A DNA stretch of 64,000 nucleotides from Pectobacterium punjabense (GTDB taxonomy: Bacteria; Pseudomonadota; Gammaproteobacteria; Enterobacterales; Enterobacteriaceae). The stretch covers positions 3,348,001 through 3,412,000 of the forward strand of contig NZ_CP038498.1 in assembly GCF_012427845.1 (NCBI RefSeq), in the 5' to 3' direction. Every line of letters starts with the position of its first letter. The first letter of the stretch is position 1. The notes beneath the pieces are model-generated. The model was not told the DNA's origin. It did no database searches and saw nothing but the letters and a program-made list of their open reading frames with translations. This document shows, piece after piece, positions 36,905 through 47,938 of the stretch. The translations under genes were made by a program, and so were the position numbers.

Positions 36905-37525
36905 TTAGCTGGACAGGTTATTCAGTTTCATGCGCAGTAACGCTTGCTGTGCCTGCGATGGATTGGAAGACAACCCTTTGTTGTAGGCATCACGCGCAGC
37001 CTGATTGTCCCCTTTGCTCACCAGAATATCGCCACGCACTTCCGCTGCCTGTGACGCCCAGCCTTCCAGCTTGATGGCATCCAACGTTTTCAGCGCGTCA
37101 TCCGCTTTGTTTTCCTGTAGCTGAACCCGCGCCAGACGCAGATTCACGACTGCCAGCAGATCGGCATCTTTAGTCTGCGACTGTGCCTGTACCAGCTGTT
37201 GCGCTGCCTTAGCAAAATCTTTCTGATCAACATAATGACGAGCCAGTTCCAGAGAAGCCAGCGCACCATAGGTATTCTTATTCTCAGCCGTAAATTTCTC
37301 TGTTGAAGCAATCGCTTCAGCTTTACCTTCGGCCAGTTGCTCCGTCACCTGCTGATAAGACGCCGATGCCGCCTGCACGCTATCATTTTGATGGTTTTGC
37401 CAGAAACGCCAGCCAACCAGCGCACCGACACCCAACACAACACCGACAACGAGCGCCTTTCCGTTCTCCGCGAGGAAACGACGCAGTGCATCAACCTGTT
37501 CATTCTCTGTGGTATAGACTTCCAC
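36905..37525 (-). CDS. yfgM: YfgM, ancillary SecYEG translocon subunit
   Basis: YfgM is a single-pass inner-membrane protein that meets periplasmic chaperones such as PpiD at the SecYEG translocon. Starting at GTG 37525 (MEVYTTENEQ when initiated) behind a GAGGAGAG ribosome site gives 206 residues, the E. coli length. A transmembrane helix (ALVVGVVLGVGALVGWRFW) is at about 24-42 and TPR-like repeats follow. The frame is open to 37603, but the extra residues overlap hisS and do not fit. The GTG start decides the N-terminus. Confidence 0.93.
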   Translation of the reverse strand: MEVYTTENEQVDALRRFLAENGKALVVGVVLGVGALVGWRFWQNHQNDSVQAASASYQQVTEQLAEGKAEAIASTEKFTAENKNTYGALASLELARHYVDQKDFAKAAQQLVQAQSQTKDADLLAVVNLRLARVQLQENKADDALKTLDAIKLEGWASQAAEVRGDILVSKGDNQAARDAYNKGLSSNPSQAQQALLRMKLNNLSS

Positions 37526-37538
37526 GGTGTCTCTCTCC

Positions 37539-38813
37539 TCAATCCAGTAACGTTGCCAGCCGCGATGCGACGTCGGCCTGTGCCAATGTATCCTGTTCGC
37601 CATTGCTCAGGTTTTTAACCACAACCTGACCGGCCGCCACTTCATTTTCGCCTAATACCAATGCGACGCGTGCGCCCCATTTATCCGCGCGAGCAAACTG
37701 TTTCTTAAAGTTGCCACCGCCATAGTTGGTCATCAATTTCAGCTGCGGCAGCGCATCGCGTAATTTCTCCGCCAGTTGCATTGCAGCTACCTGCGTTCCT
37801 GCACCGGAAGAAATCAGATAAACATCCACGCTTGGCTGTGCTTTGAAATCCGGGTTCACAGACTGCACCAGCAGAACCAGACGCTCCAGCCCCATCGCAA
37901 AACCGACGGCTGGCGTCGCGTGGCCGCCCAGTTGCTCCACCATACCATCATAACGTCCACCGGCACAGACCGTGCCCTGAGCGCCCAGACTGGTGGTAAC
38001 CCATTCAAATACGGTGCGGTTATAATAATCCAAACCACGGACCAGACGCGGATTAACGGTATATGGGATACCGGACTGCGTTAAAAGTTCACCCAACGCC
38101 TCAAAGTGTTCACGCGACTCGTCATCCAGGTAGTCCGTCAGCACCGGCGCGTCATTCAGCAGCGCTTGAATCTGTGGATTTTTGGTATCCAGAACGCGCA
38201 GCGGATTGGTGTACATCCGGCGCAGACAGTCTTCATCGAGCTGATCTTTATGCTGTTCGAGGAACGCCACCAGCGCTTCACGATAGCGAGCACGCGCGTC
38301 CAATGAACCGATCGAATTCAATTCCAGCTTCACATGGTCGGCGATACCAAGCACTCGCCACCAGCGGGCTGTCATCAGGATCAGTTCTGCATCAATGTCC
38401 GGCCCTTGCAGACCAAAAACCTCACAGCCCAACTGATGAAACTGACGATAACGCCCTTTCTGCGGACGCTCGTAGCGGAACATTGGGCCGACATACCACA
38501 GACGCTGTTCCTGATTGTAGAGAATACCGTGCTCAATACCAGCGCGGACGCAGCCTGCCGTCCCTTCAGGACGCAGAGTCAGGCTCTCGCCATTGCGATC
38601 ATCAAAGGTATACATCTCCTTTTCGACAACATCGGTCACTTCACCGATAGCGCGCTTAAACAGCGGTGTTTGCTCGACAATCGGCAAACGAATTTCATTA
38701 TAGCCGTAGCCGCTGAGCACCTGTTTCAGGCTGTTTTCAATACGCTGCCACAATGCCGTTTCGGCTGGCAGGTAATCGTTCATGCCGCGAATGGCTTGAA
38801 TATTTTTTGCCAC
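37539..38813 (-). CDS. hisS: Histidyl-tRNA synthetase
   Basis: HisS charges tRNA-His. The 424-residue class II enzyme has motif 1 ([16 protein letters not shown]), motif 2 ([30 protein letters not shown]), the histidine-specific loops ([23 protein letters not shown]) and motif 3 (GFAMGLERL), followed by the anticodon-binding domain. It lies 13 bp upstream of yfgM and has its own promoter-like sequence at 38850-38879. Confidence 0.97.
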   Translation of the reverse strand: MAKNIQAIRGMNDYLPAETALWQRIENSLKQVLSGYGYNEIRLPIVEQTPLFKRAIGEVTDVVEKEMYTFDDRNGESLTLRPEGTAGCVRAGIEHGILYNQEQRLWYVGPMFRYERPQKGRYRQFHQLGCEVFGLQGPDIDAELILMTARWWRVLGIADHVKLELNSIGSLDARARYREALVAFLEQHKDQLDEDCLRRMYTNPLRVLDTKNPQIQALLNDAPVLTDYLDDESREHFEALGELLTQSGIPYTVNPRLVRGLDYYNRTVFEWVTTSLGAQGTVCAGGRYDGMVEQLGGHATPAVGFAMGLERLVLLVQSVNPDFKAQPSVDVYLISSGAGTQVAAMQLAEKLRDALPQLKLMTNYGGGNFKKQFARADKWGARVALVLGENEVAAGQVVVKNLSNGEQDTLAQADVASRLATLLD

Positions 38814-38849
38814 GTCAGTTCTCTATGCGTTTTTCAAAAAATAAACCCG

Positions 38850-38879
38850 ATTATAGAAGGATTGTCGTCGCATCTTCAA
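38850..38879 (-). promoter_or_regulatory. Promoter-like sequence for hisS
   Basis: On the minus strand TTGAAG and a perfect TATAAT are 18 bp apart, 37-66 bp before the hisS start. The 138 bp ispG-hisS gap also holds GC-rich inverted repeats (GATGGGGATGCCCCGCATT). In E. coli the small RNA SroE comes from this gap; whether it is conserved here cannot be judged by eye. Confidence 0.6.
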
Positions 38880-38951
38880 TGCGGGGCATCCCCATCGGGT
38901 TCAGGAGTCGTGAATTATACAGGCGACGGCATACCGCCACGCCTTGCAAAA

Positions 38952-40073
38952 TTATTTATCCACCAGATTAACGGTAATACGCTGATTTTCGTCCATCATG
39001 GAGGCTTTGGCGCGAATCTTGGCTTCTAGCTGATCGATCATCTGTTCGTTATCGAAGCGCTCTCTCTGCCGCACGCCGTCTTCATAGAAGCCGCTCTTAT
39101 TGTGCCCGCCCGTAACACCAATGGTAGACACCAGCGCTTCACCGGGGCCATTCACCACGCAACCGATAATTGAAACATCCATCGGCGTGATGAGATCTTC
39201 CAGCCGTTGCTCCAACGCGTTGACCGTACCGATCACGTCAAATTCCTGACGAGAGCAGGTCGGGCAAGCAATGAAGTTGATGCCACGTGCACGAATGCGC
39301 AGTGATTTCAGAATATCGAAGCCAACTTTCACTTCTTCAACGGGATCGGCCGCTAGAGAGATACGCAGCGTATCGCCAATACCTTCAGACAGCAGCAGAC
39401 CGAGGCCGATAGCCGATTTCACCGCACCACTACGCGCCCCACCGGCTTCGGTGATACCAAGGTGAAGCGGCTGATCGATACGCGCCGCCAGCAGACGGTA
39501 AGACTGCACCGCCAGAAAAACATCCGAGGCTTTGACGCTGACTTTAAACTGATCGAAGTTTAGGCGGTCGAGGATATCGACATGGCGCATTGCCGATTCA
39601 AGCAGCGCTTCCGGTGTTGGCTCACCGTATTTTTCCTGCAAATCTTTTTCCAACGAGCCGCCGTTAACACCAATGCGGATCGGGATATTGTTGTAACGCG
39701 CACAGTCAACAACCGAGCGAATACGCTCTTCGTTACCAATATTACCGGGGTTGATGCGCAGACAGTCGACGCCGTATTCTGCGACTTTCAGCGCAATGCG
39801 GTAGTCAAAATGAATGTCAGCGACGAGCGGAACATTTACCTGCTGTTTGATCAGCTTAAAGGCTTCCGCCGCATCCATTGTGGGTACGGACACCCGGACA
39901 ATATCGACACCAACACGCTCTAGCGCTTTAATTTGGTTGACGGTGGCTTCAACGTCGGTGGTTCGAGTGTTGGTCATGGATTGCACCGCAATCGGCGCAC
40001 CATCACCAACAGGCACCTTGCCGACGTAAATCCGTGTTGATTTTCGACGGGTTATGGGTGCAGCGTTATGCAT
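38952..40073 (-). CDS. ispG: HMBPP synthase IspG (GcpE)
   Basis: IspG is the 4Fe-4S enzyme that reduces methylerythritol cyclodiphosphate to HMBPP in the MEP isoprenoid pathway. The 373 residues comprise a TIM barrel (start [31 protein letters not shown]) and a C-terminal cluster domain with the ligands in [10 protein letters not shown] and [10 protein letters not shown]. It lies between rodZ (40 bp) and hisS. Confidence 0.97.
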   Translation of the reverse strand: MHNAAPITRRKSTRIYVGKVPVGDGAPIAVQSMTNTRTTDVEATVNQIKALERVGVDIVRVSVPTMDAAEAFKLIKQQVNVPLVADIHFDYRIALKVAEYGVDCLRINPGNIGNEERIRSVVDCARYNNIPIRIGVNGGSLEKDLQEKYGEPTPEALLESAMRHVDILDRLNFDQFKVSVKASDVFLAVQSYRLLAARIDQPLHLGITEAGGARSGAVKSAIGLGLLLSEGIGDTLRISLAADPVEEVKVGFDILKSLRIRARGINFIACPTCSRQEFDVIGTVNALEQRLEDLITPMDVSIIGCVVNGPGEALVSTIGVTGGHNKSGFYEDGVRQRERFDNEQMIDQLEAKIRAKASMMDENQRITVNLVDK

Positions 40074-40113
40074 TACTTCATCTCCAACATTGCAGTCTTA
40101 CTTGAACAACATG

Positions 40114-41112
40114 TTATTCGGCCGTCAGCGTCAGACGTGCAACCTGACTACTACGTACAAATTGGCTTAAATCGACCGGCTTACCTTGAAATTGGATCTG
40201 TAGCGCAGCTGGCGCACCAATTTTAAGTTTATAAGGTGACTGACCATCCAGATTCAGCGTGCCGCCATTACGCTGCATGCCACTAAACAGTTTCTTACCG
40301 CTCGCATCCGTGACTTCCAACCAGCAATCAGCCGTAAAGGTCATTACCAATGCATGCGTTGCAGACACCGGGTTGCTCTCCGCTACCGTAGCAGCGGGTG
40401 CGACTGCCCCAGCCCCCAGCAAGGTATTACCCGCAGACTGTGACTGTGTCGCGTTCGCCGGTGAAGATGATTGGCTGGACGGTGCAGCAGAAGGGGCAGT
40501 TGTGGAAGAAGGAGGCGTTGATGGTGCCGCCCCAATAGCCGCGGAAAGATCGACTGGCGTTGAAGAAGGTGCGGTTGCAGAACTCGACGTCGTGGTTTCC
40601 TGCGGAGCGCTGTTATCCATCAGCGGAACAGACTGCCCTTCCGTTTGTGCCTGTACTGAGCTGGCGTGATCGACCATGCTGTTGATCTCTGCCTGCTGAG
40701 CCTGATGGTTTTGCCACCACCATGCACCCGTCAGCCCCAGAACGACCAGCACAACCAGCCAGGTGATTGTCATCAACCAGCCATCGCGCTTTTTGCGACT
40801 TTTTTTCAGTGAAAAACTCTGCATCGGCGAAACGGAGATAGTTTTAGGCACGGCCTGTTTATCCACTATGGGAAGCAGGTCATTTTCGGGTAAATGAACC
40901 AGCTTGGCATAAGAACGGATATAGCCGCGCAGAAAGGTCGGCGCTAAATCGGCAGGGGTCGTACCGTCTTCGATATCACGAACGGTGGTGATTTTAAGGC
41001 ACAAACGCTCGGCAATAGTTTGCTGAGTCAGCCCAAGGCGTTCGCGCGCCTCACGCAGACGTTCACCGGGTAGTTTTGCTTCTGTTGTATTTTGGGTGGC
41101 TTCAGTATTCAT
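40114..41112 (-). CDS. rodZ: Cytoskeletal anchor protein RodZ
   Basis: RodZ links the MreB cytoskeleton to the inner membrane and keeps rod shape. The 332 residues start with a helix-turn-helix ([30 protein letters not shown]-like, here residues about 16-80), then a basic stretch (SLKKSRKKR), one transmembrane helix ([22 protein letters not shown], about 112-133), a periplasmic linker very rich in Ser, Thr, Pro and Ala (about 165-235) and a C-terminal beta domain. Its start overlaps the end of pilW by 11 bp. Confidence 0.95.
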   Translation of the reverse strand: MNTEATQNTTEAKLPGERLREARERLGLTQQTIAERLCLKITTVRDIEDGTTPADLAPTFLRGYIRSYAKLVHLPENDLLPIVDKQAVPKTISVSPMQSFSLKKSRKKRDGWLMTITWLVVLVVLGLTGAWWWQNHQAQQAEINSMVDHASSVQAQTEGQSVPLMDNSAPQETTTSSSATAPSSTPVDLSAAIGAAPSTPPSSTTAPSAAPSSQSSSPANATQSQSAGNTLLGAGAVAPAATVAESNPVSATHALVMTFTADCWLEVTDASGKKLFSGMQRNGGTLNLDGQSPYKLKIGAPAALQIQFQGKPVDLSQFVRSSQVARLTLTAE

Positions 41113-41887
41113 TAGCTAAGAAATGCTGGTACTGTTTAGATTGTGGAAAACTTCGCGCCAGCACGTTGCCATAACGTTCTTTATCGCCATCATGGCCCGC
41201 TAACGCGGCGAAACGAATCTGTAACCATAAACTTTCGGCACTGGCCGGAAGACTATGCTGATAAATCTCAATCAGCAGTCGCGTTTGCTCACTTTTTCCG
41301 GCAGAAAACTGTTGGTTTGCTTCCGCCAGCAATGCGATGCCTTTCTTCGGGTCATATTTCAGCGCCCGACTTAATAAACGACGCGCGTCTTCAACCTGCC
41401 CGGCATTGAAAAAGCAGTATCCCGCATTTTCCAACGCATCAGCAACCTGACTGTAATCAGGAAGTTGTGCAGCCGCACTAAACTGTCGCTGCGCCGCTAC
41501 ATACTGCCCTAAACTACACAGAAACGCACCGTAATTATTCATGGCACTGCCATTTTCCGGTGCCATGTTGAGCACTTGCTGATAACGCTGTTCGGCCAGA
41601 CGGTTTTCACCTATCCGCTGTTCGTAAAGCGCCATCCCCAGTTGTGTTCGATAATCCTGCGGAGCAATCGCTACCGCCTTCTCAAGATTCTGCCGCGCCG
41701 AATCCAGATTATTGTGCGCCAAATACGCCAATCCCAGCTGCAAGCGGGTTTGGGCGAGCGCTGGATTTGTCGCCCCCTGAGGCGAATTCACGCATCCCAC
41801 CAGCAGCAACATCGCAAACCAGCTACTCAGCGGTGATAACGCCCTTCCATGTAATAAAGACAGTCCCTGCAATAGAGGCTTCACCAT
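41102..41887 (-). CDS. pilW: Type IV pilus biogenesis TPR lipoprotein PilW/PilF
   Basis: The 261-residue precursor has a lipoprotein signal (FAMLLLVGC) and six TPR-like repeats ([38 protein letters not shown] and following). PilW/PilF is the pilotin that carries the secretin PilQ to the outer membrane; in enterobacteria the gene (yfgB-yfgA neighbourhood) is kept between rlmN and rodZ even where pilus genes are few. It overlaps rodZ, so the two are probably translated together. Confidence 0.9.
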   Translation of the reverse strand: MVKPLLQGLSLLHGRALSPLSSWFAMLLLVGCVNSPQGATNPALAQTRLQLGLAYLAHNNLDSARQNLEKAVAIAPQDYRTQLGMALYEQRIGENRLAEQRYQQVLNMAPENGSAMNNYGAFLCSLGQYVAAQRQFSAAAQLPDYSQVADALENAGYCFFNAGQVEDARRLLSRALKYDPKKGIALLAEANQQFSAGKSEQTRLLIEIYQHSLPASAESLWLQIRFAALAGHDGDKERYGNVLARSFPQSKQYQHFLANEY

Positions 41888-42063
41888 CCCTGTTCCCTCG
41901 CGTTGTCATTCCTGACAAAGAGGTTACCTGAATACAAACAGAGTGGCAGTCAAGCCTCACAACAACGCGGCGCGCCTCGCAATTTGCCCACCGCGGCCCT
42001 AAAAATGACCTCGGCGGCAAGACCTTGGGTTAACGCCTCCGCATTAACCCGCGCCATTCGTTA

Positions 42064-43266
42064 TCAGACCGCTTTCACCGCGATAGGTTCACCGGCCATT
42101 TTCTTCTTCAACGTACGCTTGGTTCTGTCCACGACTTCCCCCGCCAACTGACCGCAGGCAGCATCAATGTCATCCCCACGCGTTTTACGTACGATCGTCG
42201 TGAAACCATATTCCATCAGCACTTTGGAGAAACGGTCAACGCGGCTGTTTGAGCTGCGGCCATACGGCGCGCCCGGGAACGGGTTCCACGGAATCAGGTT
42301 GATCTTGCACGGCGTATCTTTCAGGCATTCAGCCAGTTGATGCGCATGCTCGGTGCCGTCATTGATATGATCCAGCATCACATACTCAACGGTAACGCGT
42401 CCCTGATTCGCATTGGATTTCTCCAGATAGCGGCGTACCGCGCTCAGGAACGTCTCGATGTTGTATTTTTTGTTGATCGGCATGATTTCGTTACGGATAT
42501 CGTCTGTCGGCGCATGCAAAGAAATCGCCAGCGCAACATCAATCATATCGCCTAATTTATCCAATGCTGGCACCACACCAGACGTGGACAGCGTCACACG
42601 GCGCTTAGACAAACCAAAGCCGAAATCATCCAGCATAATTTCCATCGCTGGCACTACATTAGTCAAATTCAGCAGTGGTTCACCCATCCCCATCATCACC
42701 ACGTTGGTGATCGGACGCTGACCAGTGACTTTAAAAGCACCAATGATCTTCGCTGCGCGCCACACCTGACCGATGATTTCCGATACGCGCAGGTTACGGT
42801 TAAAGCCCTGCTGGGCTGTTGAACAGAATTTACACTCCAGCGCACAGCCAACCTGAGAGGAGACGCACAGTGTGGCACGATCTTCTTCTGGAATATAAAC
42901 CGTTTCGACCCGCTGACCGCCGACCAGAATCGCCCACTTAATCGTGCCGTCGGAAGAACGTTGCTCATCCACCACTTCGGGTGCACGAATCTCAGCGATT
43001 TCCTGCAATTTGGAACGGAAGACTTTATTGATATCCGTCATCTGGTTGAAGTCATCACAGCAGTAGTGATAGATCCATTTCATGACCTGATCGGCACGGA
43101 ACGGCTTCTCTCCCATAGAGACGAAAAGATCGCGCATTTGCTGGCGGTTAAGATCAAGCAGGTTAATTTTTTCCGCACTGGTTTTAACGGATTGAGAAGC
43201 ATCAGCAGATGCCGGGGAGAATTCAGACACGATAGTTTCAGACTCAGACACGATTTGCTTAGACAT
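42064..43266 (-). CDS. rlmN: 23S rRNA/tRNA C2-adenine methyltransferase RlmN
   Basis: RlmN is a radical-SAM enzyme methylating A2503 of 23S rRNA and A37 of some tRNAs. The 400 residues hold the cluster motif [15 protein letters not shown], the mechanistic cysteines (one in DAACGQL near the C-terminus) and the conserved [13 protein letters not shown]. The N-terminal 30 residues before [14 protein letters not shown] are longer than in E. coli and of low complexity (many Ser, Glu). Confidence 0.97.
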   Translation of the reverse strand: MSKQIVSESETIVSEFSPASADASQSVKTSAEKINLLDLNRQQMRDLFVSMGEKPFRADQVMKWIYHYCCDDFNQMTDINKVFRSKLQEIAEIRAPEVVDEQRSSDGTIKWAILVGGQRVETVYIPEEDRATLCVSSQVGCALECKFCSTAQQGFNRNLRVSEIIGQVWRAAKIIGAFKVTGQRPITNVVMMGMGEPLLNLTNVVPAMEIMLDDFGFGLSKRRVTLSTSGVVPALDKLGDMIDVALAISLHAPTDDIRNEIMPINKKYNIETFLSAVRRYLEKSNANQGRVTVEYVMLDHINDGTEHAHQLAECLKDTPCKINLIPWNPFPGAPYGRSSNSRVDRFSKVLMEYGFTTIVRKTRGDDIDAACGQLAGEVVDRTKRTLKKKMAGEPIAVKAV

Positions 43267-43509
43267 TGATAGATCCTGGCCTCGTTGTTACACGTTATGG
43301 CACTAAAAAAGAGGGTTGAATTCGATGGTAATGACCAAAGAAATGCCCCGGGCAAGTGCAGGCTCATCCGGGGCGCAGCATTGTACAAAGTTTAAAACAG
43401 GTAAGCTACCATCACTGCCTTTTTTCTGTGTCATCGCTTCAGCATCGCGCACTGACTCGTGAAAAAAGGGTCACATCATGAGTACTCACCTGCTATTACC
43501 CACGCAGAA

Positions 43510-43938
43510 TTACGCGCGTGGGCAGATTTCATCTTCGCTAAAGAAATAAGCGATTTCACGCTGAGCAGACTCGATGGAATCGGAACCATGCACCGCGTTT
43601 GCCGTGAAGCTGTCGGCATAATCAGCACGCAGCGTTCCCGCCAACGCGTTAGCTGGGTTGGTGGCACCCATGATGTCACGGTTACGTTGGACGGCGTTTT
43701 CACCTTCCAGCGCCTGCACCATGATCGGGCCAGACATCATGAATTCAACCAGGCCATCAAAGAATGGCTTACCTTTATGCTCTGCGTAGAAACCTTCTGC
43801 CTGTTCACGGCTCAGACGCAACATTTTAGCCGCAACGATGGTAAAACCAGCGCTTTCAAAGCGTGCGTAAATCGCACCGATGGCATTCTTGGCAACCGCA
43901 TTAGGTTTTACGATGGAGAAGGTACGTTCTATCGTCAT
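43510..43938 (-). CDS. ndk: Nucleoside diphosphate kinase
   Basis: Ndk moves the terminal phosphate between nucleoside triphosphates and diphosphates through a phosphohistidine. The 142-residue protein starts [18 protein letters not shown] and has the active-site His in ANAVHGSDS. It stands upstream of rlmN with its own gap of 243 bp; the gap between 43267 and 43509 shows no gene. Confidence 0.97.
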   Translation of the reverse strand: MTIERTFSIVKPNAVAKNAIGAIYARFESAGFTIVAAKMLRLSREQAEGFYAEHKGKPFFDGLVEFMMSGPIMVQALEGENAVQRNRDIMGATNPANALAGTLRADYADSFTANAVHGSDSIESAQREIAYFFSEDEICPRA

Positions 43939-43990
43939 ATTGACCTCATTAACTAAACTATCAAATTACAGCCGGATTATAAGAATTATC

Positions 43991-44118
43991 TATATCCTAA
44001 ATAATTCGAGTTGCAGGCAGGCGGCAATCGCACGAATCCCCAGGAGCTTACACCAGTAAGTGACTGGGGTGAGTAAGGGAAGCCAACGCACATGCAGCTT
44101 GAAGTATGACGGATATAC
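43991..44118. repeat. MITE-like palindromic repeat, copy 4 (short form)
   Basis: About 128 bp bounded by TATATCCTAAATAATTCGAG and CTTGAAGTATGACGGATATA, imperfect terminal inverted repeats. The core CCCCAGGAGCTTACACCAGT and AAGTGACTGGGGTGAGTAAG can fold back on itself. It is the reverse complement of copy 2 and lacks the inserted hairpin block of copy 1. It lies in the ndk-sseA gap; no gene is seen between 44119 and 44399. Confidence 0.78.
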
Positions 44119-44399
44119 CCAGCCAGTGAAGGTGGCGGAAATTATAGGGGTACTGGCCTTTATTGCCTACCAAGGAAATAACATTTTTATTAAAAAAATA
44201 TTACCTCTTCTTTTCTCTTCATTAACGATCCAATTCTCAATGATTGACGCCAATCAGGATGGCTGGCTGCAATTAAAACAAGCATATACAAACAGCAGCA
44301 TCCAATCATCCATGGCTTGTCGGATTAGGGAAAATCACTGACAATAACGCTATCATTGCACATCAGAGCTGAATCCCTCAGCTCTAGCGTGGAGGATCT

Positions 44400-45269
44400 A
44401 TGTCAGCATCGTCTTCTGATTTGCCCATTTCTCATGAGCGGTTTGTCTCCGCAGACTGGCTTGCCAGCCGCCTGAATGATAGCAACATCACGCTTATTGA
44501 CGCACGAATGCTACCACCGGGTAACGCTAGCCGTGATATTCATGCCGAATACCGCGACGGCCATTTGCCAGGCGCGGTTTTTTTTGACATTGAAGCCTTG
44601 TCCGATCACAGCACAGACCTGCCGCATATGATGCCAACTCGCGAAGATTTCGCACACGCGATGGGTGAACTGGGGATCGATAATCAGCAGCATCTGGTGA
44701 TTTACGATGAAGGTAATCTCTTTTCCGCCCCCCGAGCCTGGTGGATGCTGCACACCTTCGGTGCCACATCGCTTTCTATTCTGAGCGGCGGGCTAGCAGG
44801 TTGGAAAGCGCAAGTCCTGCCACTAGAGCAAGGCAATGTCGTACGCAAGCCCGTCACGTTTCACGCTACTTTGGATGAAAATGCTATTCGCTCACGCGAT
44901 GACGTGCTTTCAATCAGCCGGGATAAATCAGAACAGATTATCGATGCCCGACCCGCCCCGCGCTTTCATGCCGAAGTGGACGAGCCGCGCTCCGGCCTGC
45001 ACCGTGGCCATATTCCCGGTAGCCTGAACGTGCCGTGGACCGATTTAGTGAATAACGGCACGTTGAAGCCCAATGCAGAACTGGCGACCATTTTGCATAA
45101 GCAGGGCGTGGATTTCACTCGCCCCATCGTCGCCAGCTGTGGTTCTGGCGTGACAGCGTGCGTCGTAGTATTAGCGCTGACGCAGTTAAATGTCCCTAAT
45201 GTGACGTTATACGATGGGTCATGGAGCGACTGGGGTAGCCGCGATGATGTCCCGATTGCACGCGATTAA
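44400..45269 (+). CDS. sseA: 3-mercaptopyruvate sulfurtransferase SseA
   Basis: This enzyme transfers sulfur from 3-mercaptopyruvate to thiol acceptors or cyanide. The 289 residues form two rhodanese domains; the catalytic loop is CGSGVTA, typical of mercaptopyruvate sulfurtransferases rather than thiosulfate types, in the C-terminal half. A GTGGAGG ribosome site precedes the ATG. It is convergent with sseB. Confidence 0.95.
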   Translation: MSASSSDLPISHERFVSADWLASRLNDSNITLIDARMLPPGNASRDIHAEYRDGHLPGAVFFDIEALSDHSTDLPHMMPTREDFAHAMGELGIDNQQHLVIYDEGNLFSAPRAWWMLHTFGATSLSILSGGLAGWKAQVLPLEQGNVVRKPVTFHATLDENAIRSRDDVLSISRDKSEQIIDARPAPRFHAEVDEPRSGLHRGHIPGSLNVPWTDLVNNGTLKPNAELATILHKQGVDFTRPIVASCGSGVTACVVVLALTQLNVPNVTLYDGSWSDWGSRDDVPIARD

Positions 45270-45362
45270 TGCCGGGTGAGATTGTATCCAGCCGCGAATG
45301 GCAGCCAGGTGTAGAGCAGGCAACAGCGGAAAAAGCGTAATCCGCTGTCGCCGCCATGCCGA

Positions 45363-46157
45363 TTACGCGTTGCCGGTGGCCTTAAACTCCCGCAGGAAAC
45401 TGCCCCACTTGCGCTCGTAGAACGGCGTGGTGTGTTTAATCATGTAATGGCTGATGCCCGGCTCGCCGTCTTTCACCAGACACAAATCGACAGGACGATC
45501 GTCCGGTAAGGTATCGCTAGCGACATTGCCCGCCTCACGAATGATAGTTTCCTCGTCCCGATCGGCATCAATACCAATCAGCAGGTGCGGCTGTTCTTCA
45601 CCGGGCTCCTGAATCTGTGCCAAAAACGCCCGTTTTACCTGACGGTGTTTGGCAAACAGCTGCGTTAGAGAATCAATCATCTGTGCTGGCATCTCGGCTG
45701 GCTGACTCAGCATCACCTGCATATCTTCTTCAACAACGCGCTGCTGAACAAAACCATTGCCTTCGCCAGACAGAATATGTTCAATTTCCTGCGGCAAAAA
45801 TTCTTTGCCATACGGTAGTTTAGGATTAAGGAACAGCGTGACGCCCTGCGTCATTTCAAACAACGACCGCACTGGCAGTGCCAGAAAAGGGGCCTCTTCC
45901 GTAATCACGCTCTGTAACGCTTCCAGAGAAGAAAAGAAGGGAATGGCGGATGAACCATCGTCTTTTTCCCAGTGCTGGATGTTCACATTACTGCCCGCAT
46001 GCAATACCACCTCACCGGATTCATCCCCGTCGTCGGTACTGCCCAGCACAAACACCGTGGCTTCCATCAGTTCACTGAAAAATTCAGGACGATGCGCCGG
46101 CTCTGTTGCGGCCAGAATCAGCACTTCTTCCAGTTTGTTACGTGGCGAAAACTCCAT
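45363..46157 (-). CDS. sseB: Enhanced serine sensitivity protein SseB
   Basis: The 264-residue cytoplasmic protein has an N-terminal SseB domain (NKLEEVLILAATEPAHRPEFFSELMEATVFV) and a C-terminal domain that ends KHTTPFYERKWGSFLREFKATG. In E. coli overexpression alters serine sensitivity; the biochemical role is unknown. It is kept beside pepB and sseA as in E. coli. A hairpin-like sequence (CAGCGGA/TCCGCTG, 45326-45350) lies in the 93 bp gap to sseA. Confidence 0.93.
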   Translation of the reverse strand: MEFSPRNKLEEVLILAATEPAHRPEFFSELMEATVFVLGSTDDGDESGEVVLHAGSNVNIQHWEKDDGSSAIPFFSSLEALQSVITEEAPFLALPVRSLFEMTQGVTLFLNPKLPYGKEFLPQEIEHILSGEGNGFVQQRVVEEDMQVMLSQPAEMPAQMIDSLTQLFAKHRQVKRAFLAQIQEPGEEQPHLLIGIDADRDEETIIREAGNVASDTLPDDRPVDLCLVKDGEPGISHYMIKHTTPFYERKWGSFLREFKATGNA

Positions 46158-46180
46158 ACGTTCCTCAACATGATTACGTT

Positions 46181-46209
46181 AAAAGCCGGCACGTTGAGGG
46201 CCGGCTTTA
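46181..46209 (-). terminator. Terminator of pepB
   Basis: Read on the minus strand, AAAGCCGGCCC and TGCCGGCTTTT pair around a short loop and end in a T-run, 42 bp after the pepB stop and 23 bp before sseB. Confidence 0.82.
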
Positions 46210-46250
46210 TTCTCAATACATTCTGTAAATAGCAGATAAACCTGAAACAA

Positions 46251-47561
46251 CTATTTGGCGTTGCTCAGCAGAAGATTCGCCAATGTGCGAACACCAAGCC
46301 CCGTCGCGCCAGTCGCCCACTGATCTACCGCGCTTTTGCGGTACGTTGCGGAACAGTCGATGTGCAGCCAGCCCTGCTGGTAATTTTTCACAAAATGCGA
46401 CAGGAAAGCGGCGGCCGTGCTAGCACCGGCGGTGTGTGCACCGCTGGCAATATTGTTCAGATCGGCAAAGCTGGACGGCAGATGGCTGCGGTGGAACTCT
46501 TCCAGCGGCAAGCGCCAGAACGGCTCATTTTCTTCTTTCGCACTTTCCTGCAATGCCGCTACTAGCTCATCATCAAAGCTAAACAGCGCGTGATAATCAT
46601 TGCCTAACGCCATTTTCGCAGCCCCCGTCAACGTGGCACAATCAATAATCCACTGCGGATTCTGCTCGGAAGCATCGATAAGGCCATCCGCCAATACCAG
46701 ACGTCCTTCCGCATCGGTGTTCATCACTTCAACCGTTTTGCCGTTACGGTAGCGAATAATATCGCCCAGACGGAATGCATTACCGCTCACCATATTGTCT
46801 GCACAGCACAGATACAGCTTCACGCGTTGTTGTAAACCGCGCGACGCCGCCAGCGCCAGTGCGCCAGTCAGGGTGGCTGCGCCGCCCATGTCTGACTTCA
46901 TAGAATCCATAGAGCCGCTAGGCTTCAGGCTATAGCCGCCGGTATCAAACGTAATACCTTTACCCACCAAGCAGGCGAACACCGGTGCATCCGGGTTACC
47001 CGTCGGGTTATAGTCCAGCGCCAGCAGCACGGGCTGACGTTCAGAACCGCGACCGACCGTGTGCAGACCGGCATAATTCTGTTCGCGCAGATCTTCACCT
47101 TTGGTGATGCGGTAGCTGACAGCATCACACGCAACCTCACACAGCAGGTCGACCGCACGGGTCGCCAACTGCTCTGGCCCCAGATCTTCAGCAGGCAGGT
47201 TGATGGTATCACGCACCCAGTCAACAATTTTCAGGCGATCGTTCAGCTCTTTCTTATCAGCGTCGTTCAGTTCAGCCCATTCAACCGTTCTTTGCCCTTT
47301 CGGCCCACGATAGCCCTGCCAGAATGCCCAGCTGTTTGCCAGATCCCAACCTTCCCCCGCCAACGTAACGTGTTTAATCCCCTGCCCATCGATTTTACGG
47401 GCGGCACGCTGGATCGTGGCCAAGGCAGCTTTGCCATTCAGCGACGTCGACCCAACATGAATGGTAAAGCCCTGCTCATTCACACTCAGCGTCGCTTTTT
47501 CTCCCCAGCGCGCGTCAGCAGGTTGCGTGGAGAGTGAAATCAGCATGGTATTGTTCGTCAT
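46251..47561 (-). CDS. pepB: Aminopeptidase B (M17 family)
   Basis: PepB is a hexameric, metal-dependent cytosolic aminopeptidase. From ATG 47561 ([16 protein letters not shown]) the protein has 436 residues. Metal ligands and catalytic residues are in [19 protein letters not shown] and the signature [15 protein letters not shown]. coli PepB has 427 residues. The frame opens at 47600 but the shorter start fits the family. A 155 bp gap separates it from the isc operon upstream. Confidence 0.95.
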   Translation of the reverse strand: MTNNTMLISLSTQPADARWGEKATLSVNEQGFTIHVGSTSLNGKAALATIQRAARKIDGQGIKHVTLAGEGWDLANSWAFWQGYRGPKGQRTVEWAELNDADKKELNDRLKIVDWVRDTINLPAEDLGPEQLATRAVDLLCEVACDAVSYRITKGEDLREQNYAGLHTVGRGSERQPVLLALDYNPTGNPDAPVFACLVGKGITFDTGGYSLKPSGSMDSMKSDMGGAATLTGALALAASRGLQQRVKLYLCCADNMVSGNAFRLGDIIRYRNGKTVEVMNTDAEGRLVLADGLIDASEQNPQWIIDCATLTGAAKMALGNDYHALFSFDDELVAALQESAKEENEPFWRLPLEEFHRSHLPSSFADLNNIASGAHTAGASTAAAFLSHFVKNYQQGWLHIDCSATYRKSAVDQWATGATGLGVRTLANLLLSNAK

Positions 47562-47716
47562 AGTGCTTCTCCGATAATGGGTATTCCTGCCACTTTTCAT
47601 GTTTGCAGGTGCTTTTCATATTTTTGCAGATAAATAAACGGTGCATGATGACATGAAAATATTACGAATTTTGGCACGGAAATAAAATGGGCCACCCAAG
47701 GCAGCCCGTCATAATG

Positions 47717-47917
47717 TTAGTCGGCTTCATCTAACCAGACCAGCAGGATCGCTTCCAGAATTTTTTCGTTGGAGGCGTCCGGCCGATCGTCAAATTCATC
47801 CAGTTCGCAGATCCACTGGTGCATATCCGTGAAACGTACCGTTTTCGGATCGAGATCGGGAAACTGGTCGTAAAGCGCTTCGCCGATCGCCCGACTGTCC
47901 GTCCATTTTAGTCCCAT
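47717..47917 (-). CDS. iscX: Fe-S cluster assembly protein IscX
   Basis: IscX is a 66-residue acidic helical protein that binds IscS and modulates cluster assembly, possibly as an iron regulator. The protein starts [17 protein letters not shown] and has the conserved [14 protein letters not shown] segment. It is the last gene of the isc operon, 21 bp after fdx. Confidence 0.96.
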   Translation of the reverse strand: MGLKWTDSRAIGEALYDQFPDLDPKTVRFTDMHQWICELDEFDDRPDASNEKILEAILLVWLDEAD

Positions 47918-47938
47918 AATTCTTCCTCTCTATTCAGA

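Noticed and set aside
38814-38951. Small RNA SroE in the ispG-hisS gap
   Set aside because: The position is right and some structure is visible, but I could not match the sequence to the E. coli RNA with confidence.
44060-44341. 93-codon frame starting within the repeat before sseA
   Set aside because: It begins inside the palindromic element, has no ribosome site and no recognisable domain; the hydrophobic part may be chance.
45326-45350. CAGCGGA/TCCGCTG hairpin as terminator between sseA and sseB
   Set aside because: The loop is A/T-rich but there is no T-run on either strand, so it is not listed as a terminator feature.
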